A DNA stretch of 64,000 nucleotides from Cytophagales bacterium (GTDB taxonomy: Bacteria > Bacteroidota > Bacteroidia > Cytophagales > Bernardetiaceae): contig JAAFJX010000007.1 in assembly GCA_013299045.1 (NCBI GenBank), positions 100,663-164,662 on the forward strand, read 5' to 3'. Made by a program: the position numbers and the translations under genes. The notes under the pieces are model-generated. The model did no database searches, had not been told where the DNA came from, and saw only the letters and a list, made by a program, of their open reading frames with translations. Within the stretch, counting starts at the first letter, position 1; each line of letters begins with the position of its first letter. Shown one piece after another: positions 9,235 through 17,901 of the stretch.

Positions 9235-9681
9235 TTAAGCAATTTTGGTAGCCTTACCGCCAGCCTTTTGAATAGCTTCTTCGGCAGATTTAGAAAAAGC
9301 ATGAGCAACCACTTCAACAGCTTTAGTGAGGCTGCCGCTTGCCAATACTTTAACTAATGTATTCTTACTCACCAAACCATTTTCTCTGAGCGTATCCACC
9401 GTTACAATGCTCAAATTTTTGGCTTCGGCCAGTTCGTGAATGACATTCAAGTTAATTGCCTTGTATTCTATGCGGTTTTCGTTTTTGAAACCAAACTTAG
9501 GCACACGGCGCTGTAAAGGCATTTGTCCGCCTTCAAAGCCTAGTTTACGAGAGTAACCAGAGCGCGATTTAGCGCCTTTGTGCCCGCGACGTGCAGTACC
9601 ACCACCGCCAGAGCCCTGACCTCTACCGAGTCTTTTATTATCCTTTGTTTTAACCGCAGGTTTGAGAGATTGTAAGTTCAT
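9235..9681 (-). CDS. rplO: 50S ribosomal protein L15
   Basis: A large-subunit protein of 148 residues, the usual length. It shows the Gly/Arg-rich N-terminal extension (RLGRGQGSGGGGTARRGHKG) and the conserved GFEGGQMPLQRRVPKFGF. It lies between rpmD and secY, as in the spc operon. Confidence 0.97.
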   Translation of the reverse strand: MNLQSLKPAVKTKDNKRLGRGQGSGGGGTARRGHKGAKSRSGYSRKLGFEGGQMPLQRRVPKFGFKNENRIEYKAINLNVIHELAEAKNLSIVTVDTLRENGLVSKNTLVKVLASGSLTKAVEVVAHAFSKSAEEAIQKAGGKATKIA

Positions 9682-9727
9682 TATTTCTTAGGCTTTTAGA
9701 TACTGCCGCAGGCAGCATCGGTTTGCA

Positions 9728-9907
9728 TTAGATGTTTTCAACAACGACGAGGTGTACTACTTTGCGCACCATACCCATAATGGTAGGAGTGGCTTCATGT
9801 TCCACACTTCGGTTAATTTTATGAAGACCAAGAGCTTGGAGAGTCAGACGCTGACGCATAGGACGCTTGATGGTGCTTTTGGTTTGAGTGATTTTTATCT
9901 TAGCCAT
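9728..9907 (-). CDS. rpmD: 50S ribosomal protein L30
   Basis: A short frame of 59 residues reads MAKIKITQTKSTIKRPMRQR and ends GMVRKVVHLVVVENI. This is L30: the KITQ-KS-I-RP-RQR--L-ALGL block and the final VxHLVxVE are family hallmarks. It sits between rpsE and rplO, where L30 belongs, 20 bases after the rpsE stop. Confidence 0.95.
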   Translation of the reverse strand: MAKIKITQTKSTIKRPMRQRLTLQALGLHKINRSVEHEATPTIMGMVRKVVHLVVVENI

Positions 9908-9927
9908 GGGGGTAGAGCGTTTAGAAT

Positions 9928-10446
9928 TTAGCCATTAAATACTTTAGATAGGCTCACACCGCGCTGTTGTGCTACTGCAATAGGCTCGCGCATACGCACC
10001 AGCGCATCAAAAGTAGCTTTTACCACGTTGTGTGGGTTTGATGAGCCATGCGACTTGGCCAAGACGTTTTTAATGCCAGCCACTTCCAAAACAGAGCGCA
10101 TACCACCACCAGCAATTACACCAGTACCTGGCGTAGCGGGCTTTAGAAAAACACGTGAACCGCCAAATTTACCATGGTTTTCGTGCGGCACGGTGCCCTT
10201 AAAAATAGGTATTTTGATGAGATGCTTTTTAGCGTCATCAATGGCTTTAGTAATGGCATCAGTAACCTCGGCGGCTTTGCCTAAACCGTATCCTACTACC
10301 CCGTTGAAGTCGCCTACCACTACAATAGCGGCAAAACTAAAACGGCGACCGCCTTTAACAACCTTTGCAACGCGGTTGATAGCCACAACGCGCTCTTTGA
10401 GGTCAATTTCGCTGGCTTTAACTTTCAAGTTCATTAATTGAGTCAT
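9928..10446 (-). CDS. rpsE: 30S ribosomal protein S5
   Basis: S5 of 172 residues. The N-terminal double-stranded RNA-binding domain is seen in [20 protein letters not shown] and [10 protein letters not shown]. The C-terminal ribosomal fold includes [27 protein letters not shown]5 contributes to decoding accuracy. Gene order rplR-rpsE-rpmD is canonical. Confidence 0.97.
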   Translation of the reverse strand: MTQLMNLKVKASEIDLKERVVAINRVAKVVKGGRRFSFAAIVVVGDFNGVVGYGLGKAAEVTDAITKAIDDAKKHLIKIPIFKGTVPHENHGKFGGSRVFLKPATPGTGVIAGGGMRSVLEVAGIKNVLAKSHGSSNPHNVVKATFDALVRMREPIAVAQQRGVSLSKVFNG

Positions 10447-10470
10447 GTCTTTTCTAGCTTTTAGAATGGA

Positions 10471-10824
10471 TTAGAATGAAAGACCAGCTTCGCGTGCGCC
10501 TTCGGCCAATGCCTTTATTTTACCATGATATAAGAAACCGCTACGGTCGAAAACTACCTTAGTGATACCCTTGGCCTTAGCTTTTTCAGCAACAGCGGCT
10601 CCCACTTTACGCGAGAGTTCAATGTTTACCGAATTTTTGCCGCCTAGCTCGCGCGAAGTTGCGCTTGCAAGCGTGGTGCCCTTTACGTCGTCAATAATTT
10701 GAGCGTAAATGGTTGAGTTGCTGCGATAAACTGACAAACGCGGACGCTCAACAGTACCTGAAACTCTTTTGCGAATACGGTACTTGATGCTTGACCGTCT
10801 TTCTGCTTTACTAGTGTTCGCCAT
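10471..10824 (-). CDS. rplR: 50S ribosomal protein L18
   Basis: L18 of 117 residues, which binds 5S rRNA. Characteristic parts are [38 protein letters not shown] and the end [25 protein letters not shown]. It is co-directional with rplF and rpsE with short gaps. Confidence 0.97.
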   Translation of the reverse strand: MANTSKAERRSSIKYRIRKRVSGTVERPRLSVYRSNSTIYAQIIDDVKGTTLASATSRELGGKNSVNIELSRKVGAAVAEKAKAKGITKVVFDRSGFLYHGKIKALAEGAREAGLSF

Positions 10825-10870
10825 TTTGATTTGATATTTTAAAATGATTTAAGCACACAAGCTTTTTAGT

Positions 10871-11434
10871 TTACTTCTTACCTTTACCAGCAGCTTTGCC
10901 AGCTTTACGACGGATAGCCTCACCTTCAAAGCGTACACCTTTCCCTTTATAAGGCTCAACTTTACGAAGTGAGCGAATTTTGGCAGCAATATGACCAATA
11001 AGCTGTTTGTCAATACCTTGCAATGTAACGACAGGGTTTTTACCTTTGAGCGTTTCTGCGGATACTTTCAATTCAGATGGTATTTGCATATAAATACCGT
11101 GCGAATAGCCCAAGCTCATTTGCAGAACCTGGCCGTTCACTTCGGCTTTGTAACCAACACCTACAAGTTCCAGTTTAACGGTGTAGCCATTAGTAACACC
11201 TTCAATCATGTTGGCAACCAATGCGCGATAAAGACCGTGCATAGACTTGTGTCTTTTTTGATTTGTAGGGCGGTCTATGGTGAGTTCGCCATCTTCGCGC
11301 TTTACCTCGATATCAGGGTCGACTACTTGTGAGAGTGTACCTTTTGGGCCTTTTACAGTTATGACGTTCTTATCTGAAACTTCCAACTGAACGTTGCTTG
11401 GCACCACGACTGGCTTTTTACCTATTCTAGACAT
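10871..11434 (-). CDS. rplF: 50S ribosomal protein L6
   Basis: L6 of 187 residues. It opens MSRIGKKPVVVPSNVQ and carries the two L6 repeats, including GYSHGIYMQIP and the C-terminal motif EPYKGKGVRFEGE-IRRKAGK. The basic tail AGKAAGKGKK is slightly longer than in many L6 proteins and probably contacts rRNA. Confidence 0.97.
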   Translation of the reverse strand: MSRIGKKPVVVPSNVQLEVSDKNVITVKGPKGTLSQVVDPDIEVKREDGELTIDRPTNQKRHKSMHGLYRALVANMIEGVTNGYTVKLELVGVGYKAEVNGQVLQMSLGYSHGIYMQIPSELKVSAETLKGKNPVVTLQGIDKQLIGHIAAKIRSLRKVEPYKGKGVRFEGEAIRRKAGKAAGKGKK

Positions 11435-11462
11435 GAGCTTCTTCCTTTTGGAGTGTTATAGA

Positions 11463-11861
11463 TTAATAAACGTAACAGAGTACTTCGCCTCCAATATTTT
11501 CAGTACGTGCTTCTTTATCCGTCATCAAACCTTTTGAGGTAGAGATGATGGCAATACCCAAACCGTTAAGAATACGTGGCAGCTCGGTAGCCTTCACGTA
11601 TTGGCGCAAACCTGGTGTACTTACACGCTGTATATGCGTAATGGCAGAGGCGCGTGTAGCTGGGTTAAATTTAAGGGCTATTTTGATGCTTTTCTTGAGG
11701 TCAGCCTCTTCAAATTTATAGCCTTGTATGTAGCCTTTATCATAGAGGATTTTAGTCATGGCCTTTTTCACGTTAGAAGAAGGCACTTCTACAATCCTTT
11801 TATTGGCCATGATACCGTTTCTGATGCGTGTGAGAAAGTCCGCTATTGGATCAGTTACCAT
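11463..11861 (-). CDS. rpsH: 30S ribosomal protein S8
   Basis: S8 of 132 residues, a primary 16S rRNA binder. It shows the start [18 protein letters not shown] and the C-terminal signature [24 protein letters not shown]. In enterobacteria S8 represses the spc operon. No matching target site was identified here. Confidence 0.97.
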   Translation of the reverse strand: [132 protein letters not shown]

Positions 11862-11907
11862 TTTGCTAATTTAATTTTATTTTGTTCAGACAACTATTGA
11901 AACAATG

Positions 11908-12195
11908 TTACCAGCTAGATTTAGTTACCCCCGGTATTTTACCTTCAGAAGCCATTGTTCTGAACATGATACGCGATAAACCGAAACGACGCATATAGCC
12001 TTTAGGACGGCCAGTGAGTCTGCAACGATTTTTGAGGCGAACAGGCGAAGAGTTCTTAGGAAGCCTGTCCAACTCTGCTTGTGCGTCTATGTCGCCTTGA
12101 AGTACACGTGCTTTGAGCGCCTTTCTGCGTTCTGCAAACACAGCTACGAGTCTTACTCTTTTGAGGCCACGTGCTTTAACGGATTCTTTTGCCAT
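11908..12195 (-). CDS. rpsN: 30S ribosomal protein S14 (zinc-free type)
   Basis: S14 of 95 residues. The C-terminal half reads [20 protein letters not shown] and ends [11 protein letters not shown], a textbook S14. It lacks the CxxC pairs of the zinc-binding form and so is the C-minus type. It is slightly longer than the usual 89 residues because of a few extra residues near [14 protein letters not shown]. Confidence 0.97.
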   Translation of the reverse strand: MAKESVKARGLKRVRLVAVFAERRKALKARVLQGDIDAQAELDRLPKNSSPVRLKNRCRLTGRPKGYMRRFGLSRIMFRTMASEGKIPGVTKSSW

Positions 12196-12221
12196 GATTT
12201 TTTGAAAATTTGAGCTGTGAA

Positions 12222-12770
12222 TTAACGTTGACGGAACGGAAGACCAAGTGCTTTGAGAAGCGCGTAACTTTCTTCGTCTGTCTGGGCAGTTGTTACGAAA
12301 GTAATATCAAAACCAGAGATTTGCTTGACTTTGTCAATGCTAATTTCCGGGAAAATGATTTGCTCACGGATACCTAAGGTATAGTTGCCACGACCGTCGA
12401 AGCCTTTGTCGTTGATGCCTTTAAAGTCTCTTACACGTGGTAATGAAACAGTTGTGAGGCGGTCCAAAAACTCAAACATATAGCTACCGCGCAGGGTTAC
12501 TTTAGCACCAATGGCCATGTCTTCACGCAATTTGAAGTTTGAAATAGCTTTGCGTGAGCGTGTAGCAACTGCTCTCTGACCTGTGATAAGGCCAAGTTCT
12601 TCTATGGCAGTATCAATCATTTTTTTATCGCCGACTGCCTCGCCAACGCCACGATTGATTGCAATTTTTAACAAGCGCGGCACTTGCATCACGCTTTTGT
12701 ATTTGAACTGTTCCATCAGAGCCGGAACGACGTTTTTCAGATACTTTTCTTTAAGCCTAGTAGTTGCCAT
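12222..12770 (-). CDS. rplE: 50S ribosomal protein L5
   Basis: L5 of 182 residues, part of the 5S rRNA complex and the central protuberance. Signature parts are [31 protein letters not shown] and [20 protein letters not shown], with VRDFKGIN and the IFPEI block near the C-terminus. Position between rplX and rpsN is canonical. Confidence 0.97.
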   Translation of the reverse strand: MATTRLKEKYLKNVVPALMEQFKYKSVMQVPRLLKIAINRGVGEAVGDKKMIDTAIEELGLITGQRAVATRSRKAISNFKLREDMAIGAKVTLRGSYMFEFLDRLTTVSLPRVRDFKGINDKGFDGRGNYTLGIREQIIFPEISIDKVKQISGFDITFVTTAQTDEESYALLKALGLPFRQR

Positions 12771-12775
12771 CTTGA

Positions 12776-13141
12776 TTACTTGTTAGGAATAACTTGACCA
12801 CTTTTTTTAGCGTAACGCTCGTATTTGCCTTCTGCATTTTTGCGGCGGCCAATGCGTGTACCAGCATTTTTTGCATCTGGTTCAGCGCTTGGGTCTATCA
12901 CCATGAGCTTAGAGAGGTAAAGCGGCGCTTCTTTTTCTACGATACCGCCGTCTGGGCGTTGTGCAGTAGCTTTTATGTGCCTTTTAACGATAGCCACACC
13001 TTCTACAATAGCGCGCTGTGTTTTAGGATAAACCTTTACCACAGTTCCTTTAGCGCCTTTATGATTACCCGAAATAACTACTACAGAATCGCCTTTGCGG
13101 ATGTGTAATTTTGTAGGGGGAGTTGTTGTTTTCTTGTTCAT
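12776..13141 (-). CDS. rplX: 50S ribosomal protein L24
   Basis: L24 of 121 residues with the KOW motif [20 protein letters not shown], which binds 23S rRNA during early assembly. A short Thr/Pro N-terminal extension (KKTTTPPTK) precedes it. The stop lies five bases before the rplE start, suggesting tight coupling. Confidence 0.97.
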   Translation of the reverse strand: MNKKTTTPPTKLHIRKGDSVVVISGNHKGAKGTVVKVYPKTQRAIVEGVAIVKRHIKATAQRPDGGIVEKEAPLYLSKLMVIDPSAEPDAKNAGTRIGRRKNAEGKYERYAKKSGQVIPNK

Positions 13142-13155
13142 GACTGCCTTAGGGT

Positions 13156-13524
13156 TTAGAGCACTTCGGGTGCAAGCGAAACGATTTTCATGAATTGTTT
13201 TTCGCGAAGTTCACGCGCCACGGGGCCAAAGATACGCGTTCCACGTGGTTCGTTTTGAGCATTGAGCAATACTGCTGCATTTTCTTCAAAACGGATATAA
13301 GAACCATCTTTACGACGGATTTCTTTTTTGGTACGTACGACTACTGCCTTAGAAACTGTACCTTTCTTGATACCACCTGAGGGGATAGCAGACTTGACAG
13401 TAACTACGATTTTGTCGCCAACTGAGGCGTAACGCTTACCTGAGCCACCTAGTACTCTGATGCAGAGTACCTCTTTTGCGCCGCTATTATCGGCTACGTT
13501 CAATCTTGATTCTTGCTGTATCAT
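13156..13524 (-). CDS. rplN: 50S ribosomal protein L14
   Basis: L14 of 122 residues, the standard length. The start [20 protein letters not shown] and the end [12 protein letters not shown] are typical. It lies between rpsQ and rplX as in nearly all bacteria. Confidence 0.97.
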   Translation of the reverse strand: MIQQESRLNVADNSGAKEVLCIRVLGGSGKRYASVGDKIVVTVKSAIPSGGIKKGTVSKAVVVRTKKEIRRKDGSYIRFEENAAVLLNAQNEPRGTRIFGPVARELREKQFMKIVSLAPEVL

Positions 13525-13545
13525 AGCTTTGTGGGTGGTTTAGGG

Positions 13546-13809
13546 TTACTTAGCGCGTTCTATGATTTCTACTAAACGCCAGCGCTTGAGTTTGCTCAGG
13601 GGGCGTGTTTCCATGATGCGCACTTTGTCGCCAATATTGCACTCGTTTTTTTCGTCGTGTGCCATGAACTTGCTCGTACGCTTCAAATATTTGCCATAGA
13701 GTGGGTGCTTTTCGCGACGCTCTATAGTTACTACAATAGACTGCTGCATTTTGTTGCTAACAACTATCCCTACTCTTTCTTTTCGGGTGCTTCTTTCGGG
13801 TGTTTCCAT
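13546..13809 (-). CDS. rpsQ: 30S ribosomal protein S17
   Basis: S17 of 87 residues, a 16S rRNA-binding OB-fold protein. Signature parts are [39 protein letters not shown] and [20 protein letters not shown]. It follows rpmC as expected. Confidence 0.97.
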   Translation of the reverse strand: METPERSTRKERVGIVVSNKMQQSIVVTIERREKHPLYGKYLKRTSKFMAHDEKNECNIGDKVRIMETRPLSKLKRWRLVEIIERAK

Positions 13810-13854
13810 TGTCTTTTGTGAAAGATACTTTCGTTTCTGGAGTTAAAGGATTAT

Positions 13855-14064
13855 TTAAGCAAGTTTAGCAACAACTTTGGCGTTGCGTGTGCCTTGTTCG
13901 GTTTTGAGGCGAGCCACTAGGCGGCGCGTTATGCGTATAGTCATTGGGTTTTGAAGTGGCGTTACGCGGTGGTCAAATTCCAATGAATGCAGAATAGAGG
14001 TCTCTTCTTTGATTTTAGTAGCTAAGTCGGTGTCGCTGAGCTGACGGATATCGCTATTTTTCAT
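13855..14064 (-). CDS. rpmC: 50S ribosomal protein L29
   Basis: L29 of 69 residues, a small alpha-helical protein at the peptide exit tunnel. It starts [20 protein letters not shown] and carries the conserved [18 protein letters not shown], matching the NP-RIR--RR-IAR--T motif. It lies 12 bases downstream of rplP. Confidence 0.95.
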   Translation of the reverse strand: MKNSDIRQLSDTDLATKIKEETSILHSLEFDHRVTPLQNPMTIRITRRLVARLKTEQGTRNAKVVAKLA

Positions 14065-14076
14065 GGTGCTTCGAGT

Positions 14077-14502
14077 TTATTCGGTGAAGTCCGGACGTTC
14101 AGAAATTTTGACTTTGATAGGGAGCTTCTGCGCAGCCAAATGCAAAGACTGCATTGCCAGCTCGCGGCTAACGCCACCTATTTCAAACATAATTGTACCT
14201 GGCTTAATAACTGCCACCCAGTATTCAGGCGCACCCTTACCTTTACCCATACGTACCTCAGCAGGTTTGCGTGTAACGGGTTTGTCGGGAAAAATGCGAA
14301 TCCAAACCTGGCCTTGACGCTTCATTTGGCGGGTCATCGCGATACGAGCCGCTTCAATTTGGCGCGAAGTAATCCAAGCTGGCTCTAAAGCCTTGATACC
14401 GAAATCACCAAAAGCAATTTCATGACCGCGTGTGGCCAAGCCCGCTGTACGGCTTCTTTCTTTGTGGCGTTTTCTATAAGTTACTCTCTTAGGCTGTAAC
14501 AT
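14077..14502 (-). CDS. rplP: 50S ribosomal protein L16; first gene of this operon
   Basis: L16 of 141 residues. It starts [19 protein letters not shown] and contains [39 protein letters not shown] and the end-of-family [22 protein letters not shown]. Normally rpsC lies directly upstream. Here no rpsC frame is found and a strong promoter lies about 220 bases upstream, so rplP leads the transcript. Confidence 0.97.
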   Translation of the reverse strand: MLQPKRVTYRKRHKERSRTAGLATRGHEIAFGDFGIKALEPAWITSRQIEAARIAMTRQMKRQGQVWIRIFPDKPVTRKPAEVRMGKGKGAPEYWVAVIKPGTIMFEIGGVSRELAMQSLHLAAQKLPIKVKISERPDFTE

Positions 14503-14900
14503 AGCGTTTTACTCGTTTTTTTATGCAACAATTAAAGCACACCGCTGCCGAAGCAAGAATGCGACTCTGGTAATACCCTCAAAAAAATCAATTCAATAAA
14601 TGAATTTGACGTATTGCGTTTTAGATTTCTTTGTTGCGACTTATGAATGTGCTTAGACAGACACAGTTTCGCGGGGGAAGTTTAAGCGCTTATAAATACT
14701 ACTGTCGCTCTTAACGTGGGTGCAAAAGTACTACAACTTTTTGTCTTTGCAAATTTATGTTCTAATATTTTTCAATTTTCTTTATATTTTTTTAAAATTA
14801 GGTTACAGTTCAGCACAAAGGCGCTTTTACGCTTACAGTAATCTATGTCCACCCCAAACAAATGCAAAATAACTTTATGCTTCATACTGCCGCCATACAC
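14503..14900. other. Leader and promoter region of the ribosomal operon
   Basis: About 400 bases without a gene. The part up to about 14716 would be an untranslated leader of roughly 214 bases before rplP. The promoter is at 14723-14752. The remainder to 14900 is AT-rich sequence downstream of the beta-propeller gene, with no clear terminator. No rpsC remnant is visible. Confidence 0.6.
14723..14752 (-). promoter_or_regulatory. Promoter of the rplP-map operon (TTG-N19-TACTTTTG)
   Basis: Read on the minus strand, TTG (14752-14750) is followed by 19 bases and TACTTTTG (14730-14723). This fits the Bacteroidota sigma-A consensus TTG-N~19-TAnnTTTG in both boxes and in spacing. It supports transcription beginning upstream of rplP. 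Confidence 0.75.
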
Positions 14901-15941
14901 CTATTTCACCACCAAGTCATAGTTTTTGACGAACCACTCCTGGTCTTTCCAGGCCATGCACGAGAGCTTGTCCTCCGCGCAGTATTCTAGTGGCACTTGC
15001 GCCTCCAAATGAAAACTTTGCCGCTTTTGGCTCTCATCGTTGTAAACAAGCAACTGCGTGAAACCCTCGCCACGATAGGTATAAATTACAAAAATAGGTT
15101 TCCCTTTCATTTTGAGCAGGCGTGAGTAGCCGAAAGAATTTTTACGCCATTTTCTATAAGTCCGTGGCGCATTGTAGTAGGTGATGCTGTCGCGTAAATC
15201 TTTTTCGGCAAATTTAATGGATTCTTTGGCTTCACCTTGCAGGTCATAGACTTCTATTTTGTTGTCAAAGGCATTCAAGATGTAGAGGTTTTCGCCCTCA
15301 AGAACCGTAGAAAAAGGCAAACCCATCATATCTACATAGCCCTCAATCAGATAGCTTGGTGCTTTGGCAAAACTCTTGACGTACTCACCTTTCTGATTAA
15401 AAATACTGATTTGCTGCATATTTTTGAAGTCTTTGGGATTCGCCTGCTGGTTAGTAGTCGTTGCTATAAAGAATTGTTTACTGGGCGCGTGGTAATGAAA
15501 ACAGCTACTTCCCTCATGAAAGGCCAAGCCAGGCGGGAGTTTAAACTTTAGCGTTCCTTTGAACTCGCCTTTAGGGCTCATATAAACCACCTGATTCAGG
15601 TAACCGTAGAGCAAAGCCATCACGTCTTCAACGAGCAGAGCTGCATCAAAATGGTTACCGGGCAGAAAATGATACCCTGCTTCGTTGGTAGCAAAATTAT
15701 TGATAAGTGCGCCCTTTTTAGTGAATAAAAACACGCGCTGTATCATTACATCTGGGAAAAGTACTAAATCCTTGTAGTTGTAAACGGTACTTGCTCCACT
15801 CAAAACAAGGGAATCCGAGGTAATTTGCAGGCTATCGGTCAGTTTGAGCTCAAAAACATCTGTACTTTCTGAAACAGTGCCAGGGCTACCGCAGCCCAAA
15901 AGCAGTGCACAGAGGCATAAAAGAAGAAAATATTGGGTCAT
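14901..15941 (-). CDS. Predicted six-bladed beta-propeller lipoprotein
   Basis: A lipoprotein of 346 residues with lipobox LLLGC (Cys17), probably anchored to a membrane facing the periplasm or surface. The rest is a series of beta-strand pairs of the kind VFLFTKKGALINNF, VVYMSPKGEFKGTL, ISIFNQKGEYVKSF and IEVYDLQGEAKESI. Each resembles one propeller blade (hydrophobic strand, turn with KGE or QGE, strand), which suits the six-bladed TolB/BF2992-like proteins of Bacteroidota. The function of such proteins is unknown. It starts 13 bases after the preceding lipoprotein gene and belongs to the same transcript as the small secreted peptide. Confidence 0.65.
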   Translation of the reverse strand: MTQYFLLLCLCALLLGCGSPGTVSESTDVFELKLTDSLQITSDSLVLSGASTVYNYKDLVLFPDVMIQRVFLFTKKGALINNFATNEAGYHFLPGNHFDAALLVEDVMALLYGYLNQVVYMSPKGEFKGTLKFKLPPGLAFHEGSSCFHYHAPSKQFFIATTTNQQANPKDFKNMQQISIFNQKGEYVKSFAKAPSYLIEGYVDMMGLPFSTVLEGENLYILNAFDNKIEVYDLQGEAKESIKFAEKDLRDSITYYNAPRTYRKWRKNSFGYSRLLKMKGKPIFVIYTYRGEGFTQLLVYNDESQKRQSFHLEAQVPLEYCAEDKLSCMAWKDQEWFVKNYDLVVK

Positions 15942-15954
15942 GTCGGTTTATTTT

Positions 15955-17148
15955 TTAGCGGCTGCGGAGCTCCCAAACGTATAGCTTTTGGGGTGCTACT
16001 GGTGATAGTTGATAAATGCGGTTGTTGCGAAACACAGGAAAGGCGTATGATTCAGGAATCAAGGCTTGCTCAAAGTAAGTGTTGCTTTTTTCGTCGTAAT
16101 GAACCACCATGATGTTGCGCGCTTTGCCTTCTGAATTTTTTACGTCCATATAAAACATAGTAAAGCCGCTCTCTGCATTATTGATAGAACAGTTTTGGTA
16201 GCCATTCAGCGTGTTTTCCCTCAGTTCGTAGATATACTCACTTGTTTGGGTTCTGGGCCTAATAAGTTTTTCCTTGGCTTTGTGCTCTTTTATACTATCA
16301 TCAAGCACGTACTGGCTTTTAAAATAATCCAAGGATACTTTAACAGCTGTTATCTTTCTACTTTTGTTCAGTTTATAGATATATGGCGTTTGGCAATGCG
16401 TAAAAAAAACAACTTCATTATCTGAGTCATAACGCGCTACGATGCCCCTTCCATCTGTACGATTAAGTAAATTTGTCGCATAAGATTTTAACTCAAAAAT
16501 AGGCTCTAAGTGCATATTTTTCAGATTAAACCAGCCAAGACCTGCTATTTCGTAACGCTTTTTTATCGTCTTCTTAGCAAAACGGAAAAGATACTTTTCA
16601 CGCTCATACGTAACAAGTACGCGTTCATTGCATTCGTCATAGTAATTATATACAAAAAGTCTTAAAAAAACGATACTGTTATACGTTTTGATGTAACTTT
16701 TAATTTCTTTGTCCTTTGTTTCCAAGAGCAGCCCATTTTGGTTAAAATGATACAATCTAGGCTGCGGAGAATTTGTAAATAAGTGTAATCCTTCATCAGA
16801 AAACATTGTATTGTAGTAAAGAGTATCTGGCTCATCTGTTTTAATTATCTGATTAATAATGCAGTAAGGCTCATTAATAACAGACTTACCTAAAGTATCA
16901 AAAATGATATGCTTTCCTGTGCCATACTCAGTAAAAAAAAGCATATTATCTGTAGCAAACGCCCCCCCAGTAGGAATAAATAGCTCTCTATTAATGATTG
17001 AACTTACATCAAAACTATCTACCAAAACAAAAGTGCGGTCATTGCTCCATGTTGCATCAGGTTTATATGTAATGGTTTGTTGTTTTTTGCTACAACTGGC
17101 GAATAGTGATACAATCAATGTAAAAAGAAAAAAGCGGCGCATATCCAA
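15955..17148 (-). CDS. Predicted beta-propeller lipoprotein, DUF4221-like
   Basis: A lipoprotein of 397 residues with a signal peptide ending LFASC (Cys about 19). Repeated strand pairs such as MLFFTEYGTGKHIIFDTLGK, LYHFNQNGLLLETKDKE and NEVVFFTHCQTPYIYKLNKS suggest a propeller. Length and lipobox are reminiscent of DUF4221-type lipoproteins, but that assignment is tentative. It lies between a secreted Cys-containing peptide gene and a second propeller lipoprotein gene, all on the minus strand. The first Met (MDMRRFF) or the third residue could be used as start. Confidence 0.6.
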   Translation of the reverse strand: MDMRRFFLFTLIVSLFASCSKKQQTITYKPDATWSNDRTFVLVDSFDVSSIINRELFIPTGGAFATDNMLFFTEYGTGKHIIFDTLGKSVINEPYCIINQIIKTDEPDTLYYNTMFSDEGLHLFTNSPQPRLYHFNQNGLLLETKDKEIKSYIKTYNSIVFLRLFVYNYYDECNERVLVTYEREKYLFRFAKKTIKKRYEIAGLGWFNLKNMHLEPIFELKSYATNLLNRTDGRGIVARYDSDNEVVFFTHCQTPYIYKLNKSRKITAVKVSLDYFKSQYVLDDSIKEHKAKEKLIRPRTQTSEYIYELRENTLNGYQNCSINNAESGFTMFYMDVKNSEGKARNIMVVHYDEKSNTYFEQALIPESYAFPVFRNNRIYQLSPVAPQKLYVWELRSR

Positions 17149-17178
17149 AATAATTCAGTTTTTGAGGGTTGAGAATGA

Positions 17179-17220
17179 TAGGCTCAGAAAAATAAACTTT
17201 GCAGTATATTCTTGAGCCTA
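17179..17220. other. Hairpin between the peptide and propeller genes
   Basis: TAGGCTCA (17179-17186) and TGAGCCTA (17213-17220) are perfect inverted copies. The stem can extend by three pairs across a one-base bulge. No long T-run follows. It may attenuate read-through, so that the peptide is made in excess over the lipoproteins. Confidence 0.4.
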
Positions 17221-17249
17221 CCAGAATTACAACGTGCGATTGGTTACTC

Positions 17250-17480
17250 CTACTTTTTTGTGCCTGTACATGATATTTCTGCGCATCTTGTGCCATCAGG
17301 TTGGGTATAGTGTATCTCAACACAATTACTCCAGCCTTGTATCGGCCAACCGCCTACGTGTATAAGCTGAGACCAATTACTACTACACGGGCCTAGAGAG
17401 GCCGCATCAGCGGTTGTGCTAGCGCTCAATACTCCGAGCCCCATGAAGGCCAAAACGGCCAATACTCTTAAAGTTTTCAT
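17250..17480 (-). CDS. Small secreted cysteine-containing peptide
   Basis: A 76-residue protein starting MKTLRVLAVLAFMGLGVLSA, a strong signal peptide with a likely cut at ADA-A near residue 26. The mature peptide is about 50 residues with four Cys (in GPCSSN, SNCVEI, TRCAEI and SCTGTKK), consistent with two disulfides. It also has three Trp and a Gly-rich middle. I know no family. Small exported peptides beside beta-propeller proteins recall the NVEALA-type Bacteroidota peptides, but the NVEALA motif is absent. Its promoter region holds a hexanucleotide tandem array. Confidence 0.6.
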   Translation of the reverse strand: MKTLRVLAVLAFMGLGVLSASTTADAASLGPCSSNWSQLIHVGGWPIQGWSNCVEIHYTQPDGTRCAEISCTGTKK

Positions 17481-17570
17481 TTTTCTTTGTGGAATTTAAA
17501 TGTTCAAATAAACAGATAAACTTTGAGCAACAGAACCGCCCAAAAACGACCCTCCGAGAGAGTACGCCCA

Positions 17571-17607
17571 CAAAGGTAAAGGTAAAGGTAAAGGTAAAGA
17601 CTGCCAA
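17571..17607 (-). promoter_or_regulatory. Promoter of the secreted-peptide gene with repeat spacer
   Basis: On the minus strand TTG (17607-17605) precedes TACCTTTG (17578-17571) by 26 bases. The -7 box matches TAnnTTTG exactly. It is the last unit of a TTTACC tandem array that fills most of the spacer. Consensus spacing is about 19-21 bases, so one unit fewer would give 20. The leader from here to the ATG is about 85 bases. Confidence 0.5.
17572..17599. repeat. Hexanucleotide tandem array (AAAGGT)n
   Basis: About 4.7 perfect head-to-tail copies of AAAGGT on the plus strand (TTTACC-type on the minus strand). Short perfect arrays like this are prone to slipped-strand length change. It overlaps the promoter of the small secreted peptide. 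Confidence 0.9.
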
Positions 17608-17766
17608 ATTTTTAGGCAACTATTTTTTTTAACGTGCGTTTGCTGCTCCTATCGCGGCTTTTGGGCAAATCTATAAGGTTTCATCGGTTTCTCGAAACCG
17701 AAGCACAAGCCCTTAATGGTCTTTCATAACGCGGTGGGCGAGCCAGCATTGTACATATTTTCTTTT
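17608..17766. other. Spacer between the divergent peptide and rluD promoters
   Basis: The whole gene-free stretch is 17481-17901. Besides the two promoters it contains a short palindrome, CGGTTTC (17685-17691) and GAAACCG (17694-17700), without a T-run. No coding frame or RNA gene is recognised. Confidence 0.5.
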
Positions 17767-17797
17767 TTGTATAAAGTGATACGATTGTTTATCTTTG
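17767..17797 (+). promoter_or_regulatory. Promoter of the RluD-family gene (TTG-N20-TATCTTTG)
   Basis: TTG at 17767-17769 is followed after 20 bases by TATCTTTG at 17790-17797, an excellent match to the Bacteroidota consensus. The start codon lies about 105 bases downstream. Confidence 0.7.
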
Positions 17798-17901
17798 CGG
17801 GCATTTTTAGCGTGCTATCCTGAAACTTTGGGCAAAAAGGCCACAGAAGACTAACGAGAACCATAAAAAAACAAGAATAAAAATAGGAAAGAACTAAATC
17901 T

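Noticed and set aside
17572..17599. AAAGGT array considered as a CRISPR or minisatellite
   Set aside because: Six-base units without spacers are a simple tandem array, not CRISPR.
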